Assembly (NCBI RefSeq): GCF_963675395.1
Contig: NZ_OY776223.1
Location: 372,001-436,000, forward strand
Length of the DNA stretch: 64,000 nt
Direction of reading: 5' to 3'
Origin: an uncultured Vibrio sp.
GTDB taxonomy: Bacteria; Pseudomonadota; Gammaproteobacteria; Enterobacterales; Vibrionaceae
Under the pieces are notes generated by a model that was not told the origin of the DNA, made no database searches, and saw nothing but the letters and a program-made list of their open reading frames with translations. A program made the translations under genes and the position numbers. Positions 9,234-18,873 of this stretch are shown here, one piece after another (positions within the stretch are counted from its first letter, which is position 1; each line of letters starts with the position of its first letter).

Positions 9234-10205
9234 TTATTTAATCAATCCAACTTCTTTGTAGTACTTCAGTGCGCCTGGATGAAGGGGCGCAGACAAGCCA
9301 TCTTTGACCATTTCTTCTTTCTTCAGATTAGCGAATGCTGGATGAAGACGTCGGAAATCATCAAAGTTTTCAAACACCGCTTTAACCACATTGTAAACAA
9401 TGTCTTCAGGAACCGTCGTCGAAGAAACAAAAGTTGCACCTACACCAAAGGTGTGAACATCGTTTTCAGATCCGCGATACATTCCGCCAGGAACCGTAGC
9501 CACACGATAGAAACTATTGTCAGCAATCAACTTTTCGACGTGAGAGCCCGATATTTCAACAATGTTACTGTCACACGATGTCGTCGCTTCTTTAATCGCA
9601 CCACTTGGGTGACCTACCGTGTACACCATGGCATCAATTTTGTTATCACACAGTGCTTTAGACTGCTCAGCGGCTTTAAGTTCAGAAACCAGTTTAAAGT
9701 CGTCGTTGGTCCAACCATACTCCTTCATCAGCACTTCCATCGTACCGCGCTGACCTGAGCCAGGGTTACCAATATTCACGCGCTTACCTTTCAAGTCTTC
9801 AAACGATTTGATATTGGCATCTTTACGTGCAACGACGGTGAACGGTTCTGGGTGAACAGAGAATACTGCCCTAAGCTCTTTGAACGGGCCAGCATCTGCA
9901 AATTGGCTGGTACCGTTGTACGCATGATATTGCCAGTCAGACTGAGCAATACCTAGATCCAATTCGCCAGAGCGAATCGTATTAATGTTGTAGATAGACC
10001 CACCGGTACTCTCTACTGAACAACGAATTCCGTGCTCGGCACGTGACTTGTTAACGAGACGGCAGATTGCACCACCCGTTGGATAGTAAACCCCTGTAAC
10101 CCCGCCCGTACCAATCGTTACGAACGTATCTTCGGCAGCAACAGAGAAACTTGCACTTAGCGCTGCGAGAGAAGCCGTTATCGCGATTTGCTTAAACTTT
10201 AACAT
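9234..10205 (-). CDS. TAXI-family TRAP-type solute-binding protein (orphan)
   Basis: A 323-residue periplasmic binding protein of the TAXI group, receptors for TRAP-type carboxylate or amino-acid uptake. Signal peptide at 1-24 ([17 protein letters not shown]). The mature N-terminus [20 protein letters not shown] is the family hallmark, and [15 protein letters not shown] and [13 protein letters not shown] are further conserved stretches. ATG 10205 has AAGGA upstream; a longer frame lacks a ribosome site. No TRAP membrane subunit lies nearby, so it either works with a fused permease encoded elsewhere or serves as a sensor. Substrate unknown. Confidence 0.9.
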   Translation of the reverse strand: MLKFKQIAITASLAALSASFSVAAEDTFVTIGTGGVTGVYYPTGGAICRLVNKSRAEHGIRCSVESTGGSIYNINTIRSGELDLGIAQSDWQYHAYNGTSQFADAGPFKELRAVFSVHPEPFTVVARKDANIKSFEDLKGKRVNIGNPGSGQRGTMEVLMKEYGWTNDDFKLVSELKAAEQSKALCDNKIDAMVYTVGHPSGAIKEATTSCDSNIVEISGSHVEKLIADNSFYRVATVPGGMYRGSENDVHTFGVGATFVSSTTVPEDIVYNVVKAVFENFDDFRRLHPAFANLKKEEMVKDGLSAPLHPGALKYYKEVGLIK

Positions 10206-10341
10206 CGAACATCCTTTTTCCGTTTGTTTGTGGCGATTAAAGTATAGCAAGCGTTAATCGATTGATTATGCATGAGTTCACAGCATATGAGATTTGTTTA
10301 CATGTTTGTATACAATTCATCTACTAACTGACAACAAGAAA

Positions 10342-10363
10342 AAGCCCCGAATGTACGGGGCTT
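10342..10363 (-). terminator. Terminator of the aldehyde dehydrogenase gene
   Basis: AAGCCCCG/CGGGGCTT stem, 6-nt loop, followed on the minus strand by TTTCTTGTT; 43 bp past the dehydrogenase stop. Confidence 0.85.
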
Positions 10364-10405
10364 GCGTTAATACTGCTTTTTCTTATCTTAGTGAGACGTC
10401 GTTAA

Positions 10406-11926
10406 TTAAAAGAACCCTAGCGGATCGACGCTGTAACTGATCAGAAGGTTCTTAGTGTTTTGGTAATGACCTAACATCATTTTGTGCGTTTCGCGTCCAA
10501 TACCCGACTTCTTGTAACCGCCGAACGCTGCGTGAGCTGGGTACGCATGATAACAGTTGATCCAAACACGGCCCGCTTCAATGTTACGACCCATGCGGTA
10601 AGCAAGGTTTTGATCGCGTGTCCAGACACCCGCACCTAAGCCGTACTCAGTGTCGTTTGCAATCGCAAGTGCTTCAGCTTCATCTTTGAAAGTCGTTATT
10701 GCAATGACAGGTCCAAAAATCTCTTCCTGGAAAACACGCATCTTGTTGTGACCTTCCAGTAGCGTTGGTTGAATGTAGTAGCCTTGCTCGAGGTCACCGT
10801 TTTGTTTCGCGATATCACCGCCAAAGACAACTTTCGCGCCTTCTTCGCGGCCGATTTCCAAGTAGCTTAGAATCTTATCGAATTGTTCTTGAGAAGCTTG
10901 CGCGCCAACCTGGGTTTCGGTATCTAACGGGTTACCTTGCTTAATTAAATGTGCTCTCTCAGCCACTTTAGCGACAAACTTGTCATAAATTGACTCATGA
11001 ACCAATACACGAGATGGACAGGTACACACTTCACCTTGGTTAAAGAAGCCCAGAAGCGTACCCTCGATACACTTGTCTACAAATTCGTCTTCGTGATCAA
11101 ACACATCTGCGAAGTAGATGTTTGGCGATTTACCACCTAATTCGACAGTTGAAGGAATCAGGTTATCAGCTGCACATTTTAGAATGTGGTTACCCACTTG
11201 TGTTGAACCTGTAAATGCCAGTTTCGCAATACGATTGCTGGTAGCCAGTGCCTGGCCAGCCTCTGAACCGTAGCCGTTAACGACATTAATAACACCCGGT
11301 GGAAGTAAATCAGCGATTTTTTCCATAAGAACCAAAATCGAGGTTGGCGTTTGCTCTGCTGGTTTGAGCACCACACAACAGCCTGCTGCAAGCGCAGGTG
11401 CAATTTTCCACGCCGCCATCAAGATTGGGAAGTTCCAAGGAATAATCTGACCTACCACACCAATTGGTTCTGGAAAGTGATACGCTGCCGTTGTCTCATC
11501 AATTTCAGCTGCGCTGCCTTCCTGAGCTCGAATACAACCCGCAAAGTAACGGAAATGGTCAACAACAAGAGGAATATCTGCTGCCAGTGTTTCACGGATT
11601 GGTTTACCGTTTTCCCATGTTTCGACTAACGCTAACTCTTCAACGTGCTGTTCAATACGATCTGCAATTTTCAATAGAATATTAGAACGTTCTGCAACGC
11701 TGGTTTTTGCCCACTTTTCTCTAATGTTGTGTGCCGCATCCAATGCCAAATTGATATCAGCTTCACCAGAACGAGCCACTTTACAATATGGCTTACCGTT
11801 AATCGGAGAAATATTGTCGAAGTACTCTCCCCCAGTCGGTTTCACCCACTCTCCACCGATGAAGTTGTCGTAATGTGATTTGAAGTTCACGATGGCATTT
11901 TCACTACCTGGTTGTGCGTAAATCAT
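10406..11926 (-). CDS. NAD-dependent aldehyde dehydrogenase (AldB/ExaC/AcoD type)
   Basis: A 506-residue cytoplasmic enzyme oxidising an aldehyde, probably acetaldehyde or a similar short substrate, to the acid. Cofactor segment FTGSTQVG, glutamate segment [12 protein letters not shown] and nucleophile segment [12 protein letters not shown] (first cysteine catalytic) are all present. The C-terminal [17 protein letters not shown] is typical of the AldB/ExaC group. The ATG at 11926 has AAGGAAG upstream. A sigma-54 type promoter lies about 90 bp upstream, and the divergent neighbour encodes a sigma-54 activator. This arrangement is known for aldehyde and alcohol catabolism. The substrate is inferred from the regulator family. 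Confidence 0.93.
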   Translation of the reverse strand: MIYAQPGSENAIVNFKSHYDNFIGGEWVKPTGGEYFDNISPINGKPYCKVARSGEADINLALDAAHNIREKWAKTSVAERSNILLKIADRIEQHVEELALVETWENGKPIRETLAADIPLVVDHFRYFAGCIRAQEGSAAEIDETTAAYHFPEPIGVVGQIIPWNFPILMAAWKIAPALAAGCCVVLKPAEQTPTSILVLMEKIADLLPPGVINVVNGYGSEAGQALATSNRIAKLAFTGSTQVGNHILKCAADNLIPSTVELGGKSPNIYFADVFDHEDEFVDKCIEGTLLGFFNQGEVCTCPSRVLVHESIYDKFVAKVAERAHLIKQGNPLDTETQVGAQASQEQFDKILSYLEIGREEGAKVVFGGDIAKQNGDLEQGYYIQPTLLEGHNKMRVFQEEIFGPVIAITTFKDEAEALAIANDTEYGLGAGVWTRDQNLAYRMGRNIEAGRVWINCYHAYPAHAAFGGYKKSGIGRETHKMMLGHYQNTKNLLISYSVDPLGFF

Positions 11927-12015
11927 AACTCTTCCTTTTGTTTCTCGTTCAGTTAGTGTTTGAAACACTTTGTTTTTCTGACAGTGTCATAGATCACTGT
12001 TAACGAAGAGTAATA

Positions 12016-12032
12016 CGCAAGTCACAGGCCAA
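12016..12032 (-). promoter_or_regulatory. Sigma-54 (-24/-12) promoter for the aldehyde dehydrogenase
   Basis: On the minus strand TTGGCCTGTGACTTGCG has GG and GC separated by exactly ten bases, the spacing required by RpoN. It would start transcription about 80 nt before the dehydrogenase ATG. The TTGC of the -12 element is exact; the -24 element matches as TTGGC. Confidence 0.75.
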
Positions 12033-12120
12033 GTAATACATACTTGTTGTTAATTAAATGTAACACTATGATTACCAAGCGATAACAATTTAAGTGAGTG
12101 TTGTTTGAATAGATGTATGG

Positions 12121-12181
12121 TGTGAACACCAGTGTTCAAGTGTTCCAAAATGGCACATGCTCACTGTGACAAAATGGTACA
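12121..12181. promoter_or_regulatory. Activator binding sites (UAS) between dehydrogenase and regulator
   Basis: TGTTCCAAAATGGCACA (12141-12157) and TGTGACAAAATGGTACA (12165-12181) are near-identical 17-mers with TGT/ACA ends, 24 bp apart. Just upstream TGAACACCAGTGTTCA (12123-12138) has 7-bp inverted arms. They lie about 100-165 bp upstream of the sigma-54 promoter, where an enhancer-binding protein acts, and abut the regulator's start codon, which suggests autorepression. Confidence 0.6.
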
Positions 12182-12184
12182 GTA

Positions 12185-13942
12185 ATGGAACTTCAACATA
12201 TTACCGATAACAACTGGCTTTCGACTTCTTGGCTCAGAAGCGAACAAGCGGGCCTAAAACAGCGCCGACTCCCGGAAGATGTCCGTGTCAACTCGGCAAC
12301 ACTCAAGGACAGACGCCACCAATTGAATTTCTTGCTAGATGCAGTAAAGCAATTTGCGCTACCTCTGTTTAACCAAATTTTCGCACACCGCAATAGTCGA
12401 TTGATTCTTACCGATGCAGATGGCGTGATCATCGGTAGCTGGGGAAAACCAAGATTTAGAGAGAAACTGACCGAAATCGCCCTTAGCTCAGGTGCCTGCT
12501 GGCAGGAAAAGCTGAAAGGTACAAACGCCATCGGCACTGCATTGGTCGAAGCTAAACCAGTCTCGGTCATTGGCGATCAACACTATATTCAACACCATCG
12601 CTTCATCAGTTGCTCTGCAAATCCTATCTTCGACCATCTGGGCAGGCTTCTCGGGGTCCTGGATATAACTAGCGAACAGGAAAAGCATGATCTATCCACT
12701 CAGGTTTTAGTGCAGAATATGGTTCAGCTGGTCGAAAACCAGATGTTAAATCAGATTCCAAGTGGTCATATCAGAGTCGATTTGGCCTGCGACAAAAACC
12801 TATTAAACAGTGGCTGGCAAGGCATTATTATCGCCAATGAAGCAGGTGAAATCTTGGCACACAACCAAGTCGCATCACAGCTACTCGATCGCAGCACCGT
12901 TGTTGGTCAATCATTAGAAGAAATTTTGTCCCGGCAGAATTCAGACCAGCCGATCGTATTCAGAACGGCACCGCTGTCGAAAACCAAAATTCAGTCCCGA
13001 TCCCTAAGTGCCTCCAATGATCTTCATTATGGTGACTCTAAAGTTGAACACTGTTGGCAACAAGCAAACCGAGTCATCGATAAAGACATTAGCTTACTGA
13101 TACTCGGTGAAACTGGCGTAGGTAAAAACGAATTTGTCAAAGCCCTGCATAAAAACAGCCAGAGAAAAAGTGGCCCTCTGGTGGCGGTAAACTGTGGCGC
13201 ATTACCCAAAGATCTTATTGAATCTGAGTTGTTTGGCTATGTCGCAGGAGCCTTTACCGGAGCAAACAGCAAAGGTTATCAGGGTAAAATCCGTCAGGCG
13301 CATAAAGGAACACTGTTTCTCGATGAGATTGCAGACTTACCAATCGCAGCACAAAGCCGCCTATTACATGTGCTACAAGATAAAACCGTACTTCCTGTTG
13401 GTTCCAATCAAAGCGTCCAGGTAGATACTCAGATTATTGCTGCAACGCATAAAGATCTCGAAGCCTTAGTTGAACAGGGCGAGTTCCGACAAGATTTATA
13501 TTATCGCTTGAACGGGCTGATCATTGAGTTACCTCGATTGGAAGAACGAGACGATAAGCAGAAGTTGATTGAGAGCCTTCACCGCCGCCATGCGGAACCA
13601 AATCAACAGTTATGCCCTCACCTGTTGTCTCTATTGCTCTCTTATTCGTGGCCGGGCAACCTGCGAGAGCTCGATAGCCTGATAAAAGTTTCCGCGCTCA
13701 TGGCGCAAGGTGAAGCGATGTTAGAGCTAGCGCATGTCCCAACGCACTTATCTAAGAAACTGAGTCATATACAAGAAGCCAGAAGTTCAGAACCCGAAAC
13801 GGATATGCGAGCGACAGTGGAAGACAAACTGGTAAAAACCTACCAAGCCAATCAAGGGAACATCAGTAAGACATCTCGTATGCTCGGTGTGAGCCGAAAT
13901 ACGATTTATCGCAAGCTGAAAAGTATGGGGATGATTAAATAA
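12185..13942 (+). CDS. Sigma-54-dependent transcriptional activator, AcoR-like
   Basis: A 585-residue enhancer-binding protein. Residues about 60-170 resemble a GAF sensor domain. The AAA+ domain follows, with Walker A GETGVGKNEFVK near 308, the RNA-polymerase contact motif GAFTGA near 355 and Walker B TLFLDEIADLP. The C-terminus (about 550-580, QGNISKTSRMLGVSRNTIYRKL) is a Fis-type helix-turn-helix. It presumably senses an aldehyde, alcohol or acetoin-like inducer and activates the divergent dehydrogenase through the sites just upstream. No Shine-Dalgarno sequence is visible before the ATG, so the exact start is less certain than the identity. Confidence 0.9.
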   Translation: MELQHITDNNWLSTSWLRSEQAGLKQRRLPEDVRVNSATLKDRRHQLNFLLDAVKQFALPLFNQIFAHRNSRLILTDADGVIIGSWGKPRFREKLTEIALSSGACWQEKLKGTNAIGTALVEAKPVSVIGDQHYIQHHRFISCSANPIFDHLGRLLGVLDITSEQEKHDLSTQVLVQNMVQLVENQMLNQIPSGHIRVDLACDKNLLNSGWQGIIIANEAGEILAHNQVASQLLDRSTVVGQSLEEILSRQNSDQPIVFRTAPLSKTKIQSRSLSASNDLHYGDSKVEHCWQQANRVIDKDISLLILGETGVGKNEFVKALHKNSQRKSGPLVAVNCGALPKDLIESELFGYVAGAFTGANSKGYQGKIRQAHKGTLFLDEIADLPIAAQSRLLHVLQDKTVLPVGSNQSVQVDTQIIAATHKDLEALVEQGEFRQDLYYRLNGLIIELPRLEERDDKQKLIESLHRRHAEPNQQLCPHLLSLLLSYSWPGNLRELDSLIKVSALMAQGEAMLELAHVPTHLSKKLSHIQEARSSEPETDMRATVEDKLVKTYQANQGNISKTSRMLGVSRNTIYRKLKSMGMIK

Positions 13943-13970
13943 ACAATCATCGTTATTAAGTAGACGTTTA

Positions 13971-13997
13971 GAAGAGCACCCTCGGTGGGTGCTCTTC
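13971..13997 (+). terminator. Hairpin after the AcoR-like gene
   Basis: GAAGAGCACCC/GGGTGCTCTTC, a perfect 11-bp stem with a 5-nt loop, 28 bp after the regulator stop. The T-run is weak, so it may act mainly as a stable 3' end; it also faces the small genes on the other strand. Confidence 0.7.
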
Positions 13998-14013
13998 CTT
14001 ATCACCATTGGCG

Positions 14014-14151
14014 TTATAGTCCACCAGCTTGTTGTGCTTGTTTAACCAATGCTTGACGTTGAGCTTCCTTTGCAGATACCACTTTAGTGTTCTTTGGTAT
14101 GTCCTGCTTCAGTTTTGCAGGGTTGAAAACAAAGTACTTGTTAAGAGTCAT
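14014..14151 (-). CDS. Small hypothetical protein, 45 aa
   Basis: The frame encodes MTLNKYFVFNPAKLKQ followed by a lysine/glutamine-rich stretch ending QAQQAGGL. An adjacent in-frame ATG three bases upstream is also possible. GAGG lies 8 nt before the chosen start. The composition (basic, helical, no membrane segment) and the clean ribosome site make a real small protein plausible. I do not recognise it. It follows another short frame after 7-10 bp and the pair ends before the hairpin at 13971-13997. Confidence 0.5.
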   Translation of the reverse strand: MTLNKYFVFNPAKLKQDIPKNTKVVSAKEAQRQALVKQAQQAGGL

Positions 14152-14161
14152 CATTAGAACC

Positions 14162-14338
14162 TCAATGAGTTGTATTTACCGCCTTAAAAGCCAGCATAAA
14201 TCGCGCCAAAGAAAACGGCTTCCTCCGGCGACTTACCACTGGTTTCGAAGATAAGGTGTTTCTAAAAGTTGGACATCCTCCATATACGAGGATATTGCAG
14301 GCGTAGTTCAAGGGCTTACCAGATACTCTTTTCAGCAT
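14162..14338 (-). CDS. Possible small ORF, 58 aa, upstream of the 45-aa gene
   Basis: Begins MLKRVSGKPLNYACN and ends FMLAFKAVNTTH, with a basic patch SRRRKPF in the middle. CTAGGG lies 5 nt before the ATG. Its stop is 7-10 bp before the next small ORF, whose ribosome site overlaps its end, so translational coupling is possible. A 6-bp hairpin ATCCTC/GAGGAT (14275-14293) sits inside it. The stretch could instead be a structured leader RNA or a dispersed repeat. No family recognised. Confidence 0.3.
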   Translation of the reverse strand: MLKRVSGKPLNYACNILVYGGCPTFRNTLSSKPVVSRRRKPFSLARFMLAFKAVNTTH

Positions 14339-14586
14339 AAACGCCCTAGCGACACGTTGCGCGATAACCGTTCTTATTGCATTTTAACCTGCAACTTATT
14401 GTCTCCAAAAAGAAAAAACACCTCATCACTGCAGGGTGTAAAGGATGAGAGTTTGCAAACAATGTTGAGTATGTATGGCCTGAGTTCCTCCTCAGAACAG
14501 CACAAATTTTGTCTACAGGTTCAACATTCCACCCTAATACCAAAGGAAAGAGAGCCTAAAGACCCTGCCCTTGGTTTTACCAACAA

Positions 14587-14613
14587 AAATGGATGCCACT
14601 TGAGCATCCATTT
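14587..14613 (-). terminator. Terminator of zwf-pgl-gnd
   Basis: AAATGGATGC/GCATCCATTT, a 10-bp stem with a 7-nt loop; on the minus strand it runs into TTTTTGTT, 28 bp past the gnd stop. The 248 bp from here back to the small ORF at 14338 hold only low-quality frames. Confidence 0.85.
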
Positions 14614-14640
14614 AGATTGTGTCGGTGTACTTAAAACGTA

Positions 14641-16089
14641 TTAAACGTCGTAAGTTGTCGACGCTGTGTCACCGCCTGTACCCGTCCAGTTAGTGTGGAA
14701 GAATTCACCACGCTCACGGTCGATACGCTCGTAAGTGTGAGCACCGAAGTAGTCACGTTGAGCTTGAAGCAGGTTAGCAGGTAGACGCGCTGTCGTGTAA
14801 CCGTCTAGGAAAGTAAGCGCAGAAGTCGTACATGGCATTGGGATGCCTGCTTCTAGAGACTTAGCTGCTACTTTACGCCATGCTACTAGGCTGTTTTGTA
14901 GGATGCCTTTGAAGTAATCATCAGAGCCTAGGAACGCTAGATCTGGGTTCGCTTCGTACGCATCACGGATGTTGCCTAGGAACGCAGAGCGGATGATACA
15001 ACCACCACGCCACATTAGTGCAACGTTGCCGTAGTTTAGGTCCCAGCCGTTTTCGTTTGATGCTTCGCGCATCAGCATAAAGCCTTGAGCGTAAGAGATG
15101 ATCTTAGACGCTAGAAGTGCCTGACGTAGTGCATCAACCCACTCTTGCTTGTCACCTTCAACTGGCGTGATTGTCTTACCGAACAGTTTTTCAGCTTCAA
15201 CACGTTGCTCTTTTAGCGCAGACAGACAACGAGAGAATACAGACTCAGAGATAAGCGTTAGAGGAATACCTAGATCTAGTGCGTTGATGCCCGTCCATTT
15301 ACCTGTACCTTTTTGGCCAGCCGTGTCCAGGATCTTCTCAACTAGTGCTTCACCGTCTTCATCTTTGTAGCCAAGGATGTCAGCGGTGATTTCTACTAGG
15401 TAGCTGTTTAGTTCAGTTTTGTCCCACTCTGCAAACACGGCTTGCATTTCGTCAGCAGACATACCAAGACCATCTTTCATGAATTGGTAAGCTTCAGTGA
15501 TCAGCTGCATGTCGCCGTATTCGATGCCGTTGTGAACCATCTTAACGAAGTGACCAGCACCATCGTTACCAACCCAGTCACAACAAGGCTCGCCAGCGTC
15601 AGTTTTTGCCGAGATACCTTGGAAGATAGGCTTAACCGCTTCCCAAGCTTCTGGAGCACCGCCAGGCATGATAGATGGACCAAAACGTGCACCTTCTTCA
15701 CCACCTGATACACCAGTACCGATGAAGTGGATGCCTTTTTCACGCAGTGCTGCAACGCGACGGTTAGTATCTGGGTAGTTAGTGTTACCACCATCGATGA
15801 TGATGTCGCCTTTGTCTAGTAGAGGAACTAGCGCGTCGATGAACTTATCTACAACGTCACCTGCACGAACCATCAGCATCACTTTACGTGGTGCTTCTAG
15901 CTTTTCTACTAGCTCTTCAAGAGAGTAAGCGCCAACGATGTTAGTGCCTTTTGCAGGGCCTTCCAGAAACTCGTCTACTTTCGCTGCAGTACGGTTATGA
16001 GCCACAACTTTAAAACCGTGGTCGTTCATGTTTAAGATAAGGTTTTGACCCATTACCGCAAGGCCAATTACACCGATATCACCTTTCAT
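14641..16089 (-). CDS. gnd: 6-phosphogluconate dehydrogenase, decarboxylating
   Basis: Converts 6-phosphogluconate to ribulose 5-phosphate and CO2 with reduction of NADP. The 482 residues equal the usual length. N-terminal dinucleotide fold GVIGLAVMGQNLILN, substrate loop SGGEEGARFGPSIMPGG and the catalytic lysine segment HFVKMVHNGIEYGDMQ are intact. The ATG at 16089 has GGAG upstream; a longer reading frame starts inside pgl and was discarded. It is the last gene of zwf-pgl-gnd, 38 bp after pgl. Confidence 0.97.
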   Translation of the reverse strand: MKGDIGVIGLAVMGQNLILNMNDHGFKVVAHNRTAAKVDEFLEGPAKGTNIVGAYSLEELVEKLEAPRKVMLMVRAGDVVDKFIDALVPLLDKGDIIIDGGNTNYPDTNRRVAALREKGIHFIGTGVSGGEEGARFGPSIMPGGAPEAWEAVKPIFQGISAKTDAGEPCCDWVGNDGAGHFVKMVHNGIEYGDMQLITEAYQFMKDGLGMSADEMQAVFAEWDKTELNSYLVEITADILGYKDEDGEALVEKILDTAGQKGTGKWTGINALDLGIPLTLISESVFSRCLSALKEQRVEAEKLFGKTITPVEGDKQEWVDALRQALLASKIISYAQGFMLMREASNENGWDLNYGNVALMWRGGCIIRSAFLGNIRDAYEANPDLAFLGSDDYFKGILQNSLVAWRKVAAKSLEAGIPMPCTTSALTFLDGYTTARLPANLLQAQRDYFGAHTYERIDRERGEFFHTNWTGTGGDTASTTYDV

Positions 16090-16127
16090 TGTTTCTCTCC
16101 AATTGTGTTCTATTGACGAGCCGATTA

Positions 16128-16844
16128 TTAAGAAATTTTTGCGGCTGCGTCTAAATCTAAATACCATTCCGTTGCACCAGTTTTAGACTGGATTTTTGCT
16201 GCAGGATAAGGCAGCTCGCTTGCCGGAGTGGTGTGAATTTCGTGAACGATGTCAACTTTACCTGAGCCTAGTACCAGGTAGCTGATTCGTTTTGCTGCTT
16301 CTAGCACTTTCGCGGTTTTAGACACGCGAAGCTGACCAGACTCTGGATGAGACGCAACCAAAGATAAGTTTTCGTCTGCGTAGTTAGTCTGACCAGGGAA
16401 CAGAGAAGCGGTGTGACCATCGGCGCCAACGCCTAACAGAATCCAGTCAAATACTGGTGTGCCGTTTTCACATGGGATAACGTCCGCCATCTCTTTAGCG
16501 AAACGTTCTGCTTCGCCTTGCGGGTCGTTCTCACCAAGAATGCGGTGAATGTTCTCGGCTGGAAGGTTCACTTGGCTAAACAGCAGTGCATTTGCTTCGC
16601 CGTAGTTGCTCTCTGCGTCATCTGGTGCAACGCAACGCTCATCACCCCACCAGAAGTGAAGGTTTTGCCATTGAATTGACTCTGCGTACGCGTCGCTTGC
16701 CAGAAGCTTGAACAACATTTTTGGCGTGCTACCACCGGACAGTGAGATATGAACAGGTCGTCCTTGTTCGCTCAGCGCTTTCATGTCATTGGCTAAGCTT
16801 TCCACAACCTGCTGTGCTGTGTTGAAGATCTTATGGTTGATCAT
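16128..16844 (-). CDS. pgl: 6-phosphogluconolactonase
   Basis: Hydrolyses 6-phosphogluconolactone between the Zwf and Gnd steps. The 238-residue protein is of the SOL/DevB type. It has the sugar-phosphate motif [15 protein letters not shown] near the N-terminus and [14 protein letters not shown], which holds the catalytic histidine. Its ATG overlaps the zwf stop codon (ATGA), so the two are translationally coupled. Confidence 0.96.
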   Translation of the reverse strand: MINHKIFNTAQQVVESLANDMKALSEQGRPVHISLSGGSTPKMLFKLLASDAYAESIQWQNLHFWWGDERCVAPDDAESNYGEANALLFSQVNLPAENIHRILGENDPQGEAERFAKEMADVIPCENGTPVFDWILLGVGADGHTASLFPGQTNYADENLSLVASHPESGQLRVSKTAKVLEAAKRISYLVLGSGKVDIVHEIHTTPASELPYPAAKIQSKTGATEWYLDLDAAAKIS

Positions 16845-18343
16845 AATTCGCAGTAGTCCGTATCTGTTAGGTTTTTACAAGGGAAACGCCATGCGCGGTT
16901 GTCGCGTTGCAGCAAATCATCGGCTTCTTTTGGTCCCCAAGTACCACACGCGTAACCAAACAGCGATTGTGGATCTTGCTTAAAGTCCAGAATTGGCTGC
17001 ACATACTGCCAGCATGCTTCCACTGCATCGCTGCGTGCGAAGAGTGTCGCGTCACCGTTTAGTGCATCAAGTAGCAGACGTTCGTAGGCAGTTAGCATTT
17101 GCGTTTCTTCTAAAGAAGTGTAGTGGAAGTTCATCTTCACTTCTTTGGCTTTGAAGCCAGCACCTGGTTCTTTCAAACCGAAACTCATCTGGATGCCTTC
17201 GTCTGGCTGAATTCGGATGATCAGTTTGTTTTCTGGTGCGTTTTGGCCAAACACTGGATGTGGAGTGGCTTTAAAGTGGATAACCACTTCCGTCACGCGT
17301 GTAGGCAGACGTTTACCTGTACGCACGTAAAAAGGAACGCCGTTCCAACGCCAGTTATTGATGTAGGCTTTCAGGCCGATGTATGTCTCTGTACGAGAGT
17401 CATCTGCTACGCCATTTTCTTCACGGTAACCTGGTAGATGCTGTCCACGTACGTCAGACGCTGTGTACTGACCTAACACTAGGTCGTTGCGTAGCGCTTG
17501 TTCGTCCAATGGTTTCAAACACTGCAGTACTTTGACCACTTCGTCACGCATAGAGTCAGCGTTAATTTGTGCAGGCGGTTCCATGCCAACCATTGCCAAT
17601 ACTTGTAGCAAGTGGTTTTGGAACATGTCTCGCACCGCGCCAGAGTTATCGTAGTAACCACCACGCTCTTCTACACCCAGGAATTCCGCACCTGTGATTT
17701 CAACGTAATCAATAAAGTTACGGTTCCATAGCGGTTCAAACATCGCGTTTGAGAAACGGAACACCAACAGGTTTTGTACCGTTTCTTTGCCCAAGTAGTG
17801 GTCAATACGGTAGATCTGGTGCTCTTGGAAATGCTCGTGGATTTCTTGGTCCAGTTTGCGTGCAGATTCAAGATCGTAACCGAAAGGTTTTTCAATGATC
17901 AGACGTTTCCAACCATCTTCTTCGTTGTTCAATCCATGTGCTGCAAGACTTGCAGGAATAACGCTGTATAAGCTTGGAGGGGTCGCTAGATAGAAAAGCG
18001 TATTACGCTGCTCTAGCTTGTATTCGTCGGCTAACTGATCTAAACGAGTCACCAACTTGCCGTAATCTTGGGTATCTGAGGTGTTGATAGCTTGGTAGTG
18101 CAGATGGTTAATAAATGCATTGAGCGTTTCTGGCTCTGTTTTTTCCATCTCCTGAAGCGATTTCTTCAGTTTCTCACGATAAGATTCATCACTGTATTCA
18201 GTTCGACTTACGCCCAGAATCGCAAAGTTATCTGGAAGCTGCTTATTCGCATAAAGGTGGTATAAAGCAGGAACTAACTTACGGTAAGTAAGATCGCCTG
18301 AAGCACCAAAAATAACGATGCTGCTGTTTTCTGGTATTACCAT
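16841..18343 (-). CDS. zwf: Glucose-6-phosphate 1-dehydrogenase
   Basis: First enzyme of the oxidative pentose phosphate pathway, 500 residues. NADP-binding [11 protein letters not shown], the active-site segment RIDHYLGKE with its catalytic histidine, and IEKPFGYDL are intact. Two ATG codons adjoin; the second is preferred (MVIPENSS, ribosome site AAGGGA six bases before). It leads the zwf-pgl-gnd operon, with a long leader containing a strong hairpin. Confidence 0.97.
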   Translation of the reverse strand: MVIPENSSIVIFGASGDLTYRKLVPALYHLYANKQLPDNFAILGVSRTEYSDESYREKLKKSLQEMEKTEPETLNAFINHLHYQAINTSDTQDYGKLVTRLDQLADEYKLEQRNTLFYLATPPSLYSVIPASLAAHGLNNEEDGWKRLIIEKPFGYDLESARKLDQEIHEHFQEHQIYRIDHYLGKETVQNLLVFRFSNAMFEPLWNRNFIDYVEITGAEFLGVEERGGYYDNSGAVRDMFQNHLLQVLAMVGMEPPAQINADSMRDEVVKVLQCLKPLDEQALRNDLVLGQYTASDVRGQHLPGYREENGVADDSRTETYIGLKAYINNWRWNGVPFYVRTGKRLPTRVTEVVIHFKATPHPVFGQNAPENKLIIRIQPDEGIQMSFGLKEPGAGFKAKEVKMNFHYTSLEETQMLTAYERLLLDALNGDATLFARSDAVEACWQYVQPILDFKQDPQSLFGYACGTWGPKEADDLLQRDNRAWRFPCKNLTDTDYCEL

Positions 18344-18440
18344 CATCTTTCCCTTAAAAACGAGGTACTTATTGTGTGCCTGGATATGGCTAAAAGGATG
18401 AGCCTACCCTATCAACGGCACTTCAAAATAGAAAATTGCT

Positions 18441-18465
18441 CTTACCTATTACGTTGATAGGTAAG
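18441..18465 (-). promoter_or_regulatory. Palindromic hairpin in the zwf leader
   Basis: CTTACCTAT/ATAGGTAAG, a perfect 9-bp stem with a 7-nt loop, about 100 bp before the zwf start. The overlapping pair CCTATCAACG (18408-18417) and CGTTGATAGG (18452-18461) offers an alternative fold. It could be an operator or a leader structure that switches between two forms. Confidence 0.45.
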
Positions 18466-18873
18466 TCAAATTAGGCCCAAAGAACCTCAATAAGTCATAC
18501 TCATTAACCACATCAAAGCACGACTTGTTGAGGTCATTTAGGTCAAGGATTCCTCCTCCAACTAAACGAAGGAGAGTCCGACACGGTGCAGTATTGTCTA
18601 CGACAATTTGATTTACATCAACACTTGCCAGTGCAAACGTTTAAATAAGTTGCAGAAAAATTATTAACTCTTTGTATTTTATACATTAAAAATCTTAAAT
18701 CAGATCTACTTACAATTTGAATTAAAACTCTACATTGAATGAAAAACATTCATTTAGTAATCAAACCAGCAATAACTGCATATCTAGCGCTGATTAATTT
18801 TTATCCCTCAATATTGACTGCCTGTAAAAATGAACACATCCGAACTCGTTCAATGCTGCAACAGGTTATAAAG
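18466..18873. other. Intergenic region upstream of zwf
   Basis: No convincing gene. It contains TTGTC-tac-GACAA (18594-18606) and TGTAT-ttt-ATACA (18673-18685), both short dyads that could be operators; the second faintly recalls HexR-type sites but does not match well. A 63-codon frame on the plus strand at 18739-18930 overlaps the next gene, has no ribosome site and is not supported. Confidence 0.4.

Noticed and set aside
14162..14338. Riboswitch-like appearance of the micro-ORF region
   Set aside because: The hairpin and the TATATGG-like loop recalled purine or c-di-GMP riboswitches, but the conserved core bases of those classes do not align.
14357..14644. 95-codon plus-strand frame downstream of gnd
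   Set aside because: It spans the gnd terminator and reads into the gnd stop antisense; no ribosome site, low-complexity translation.
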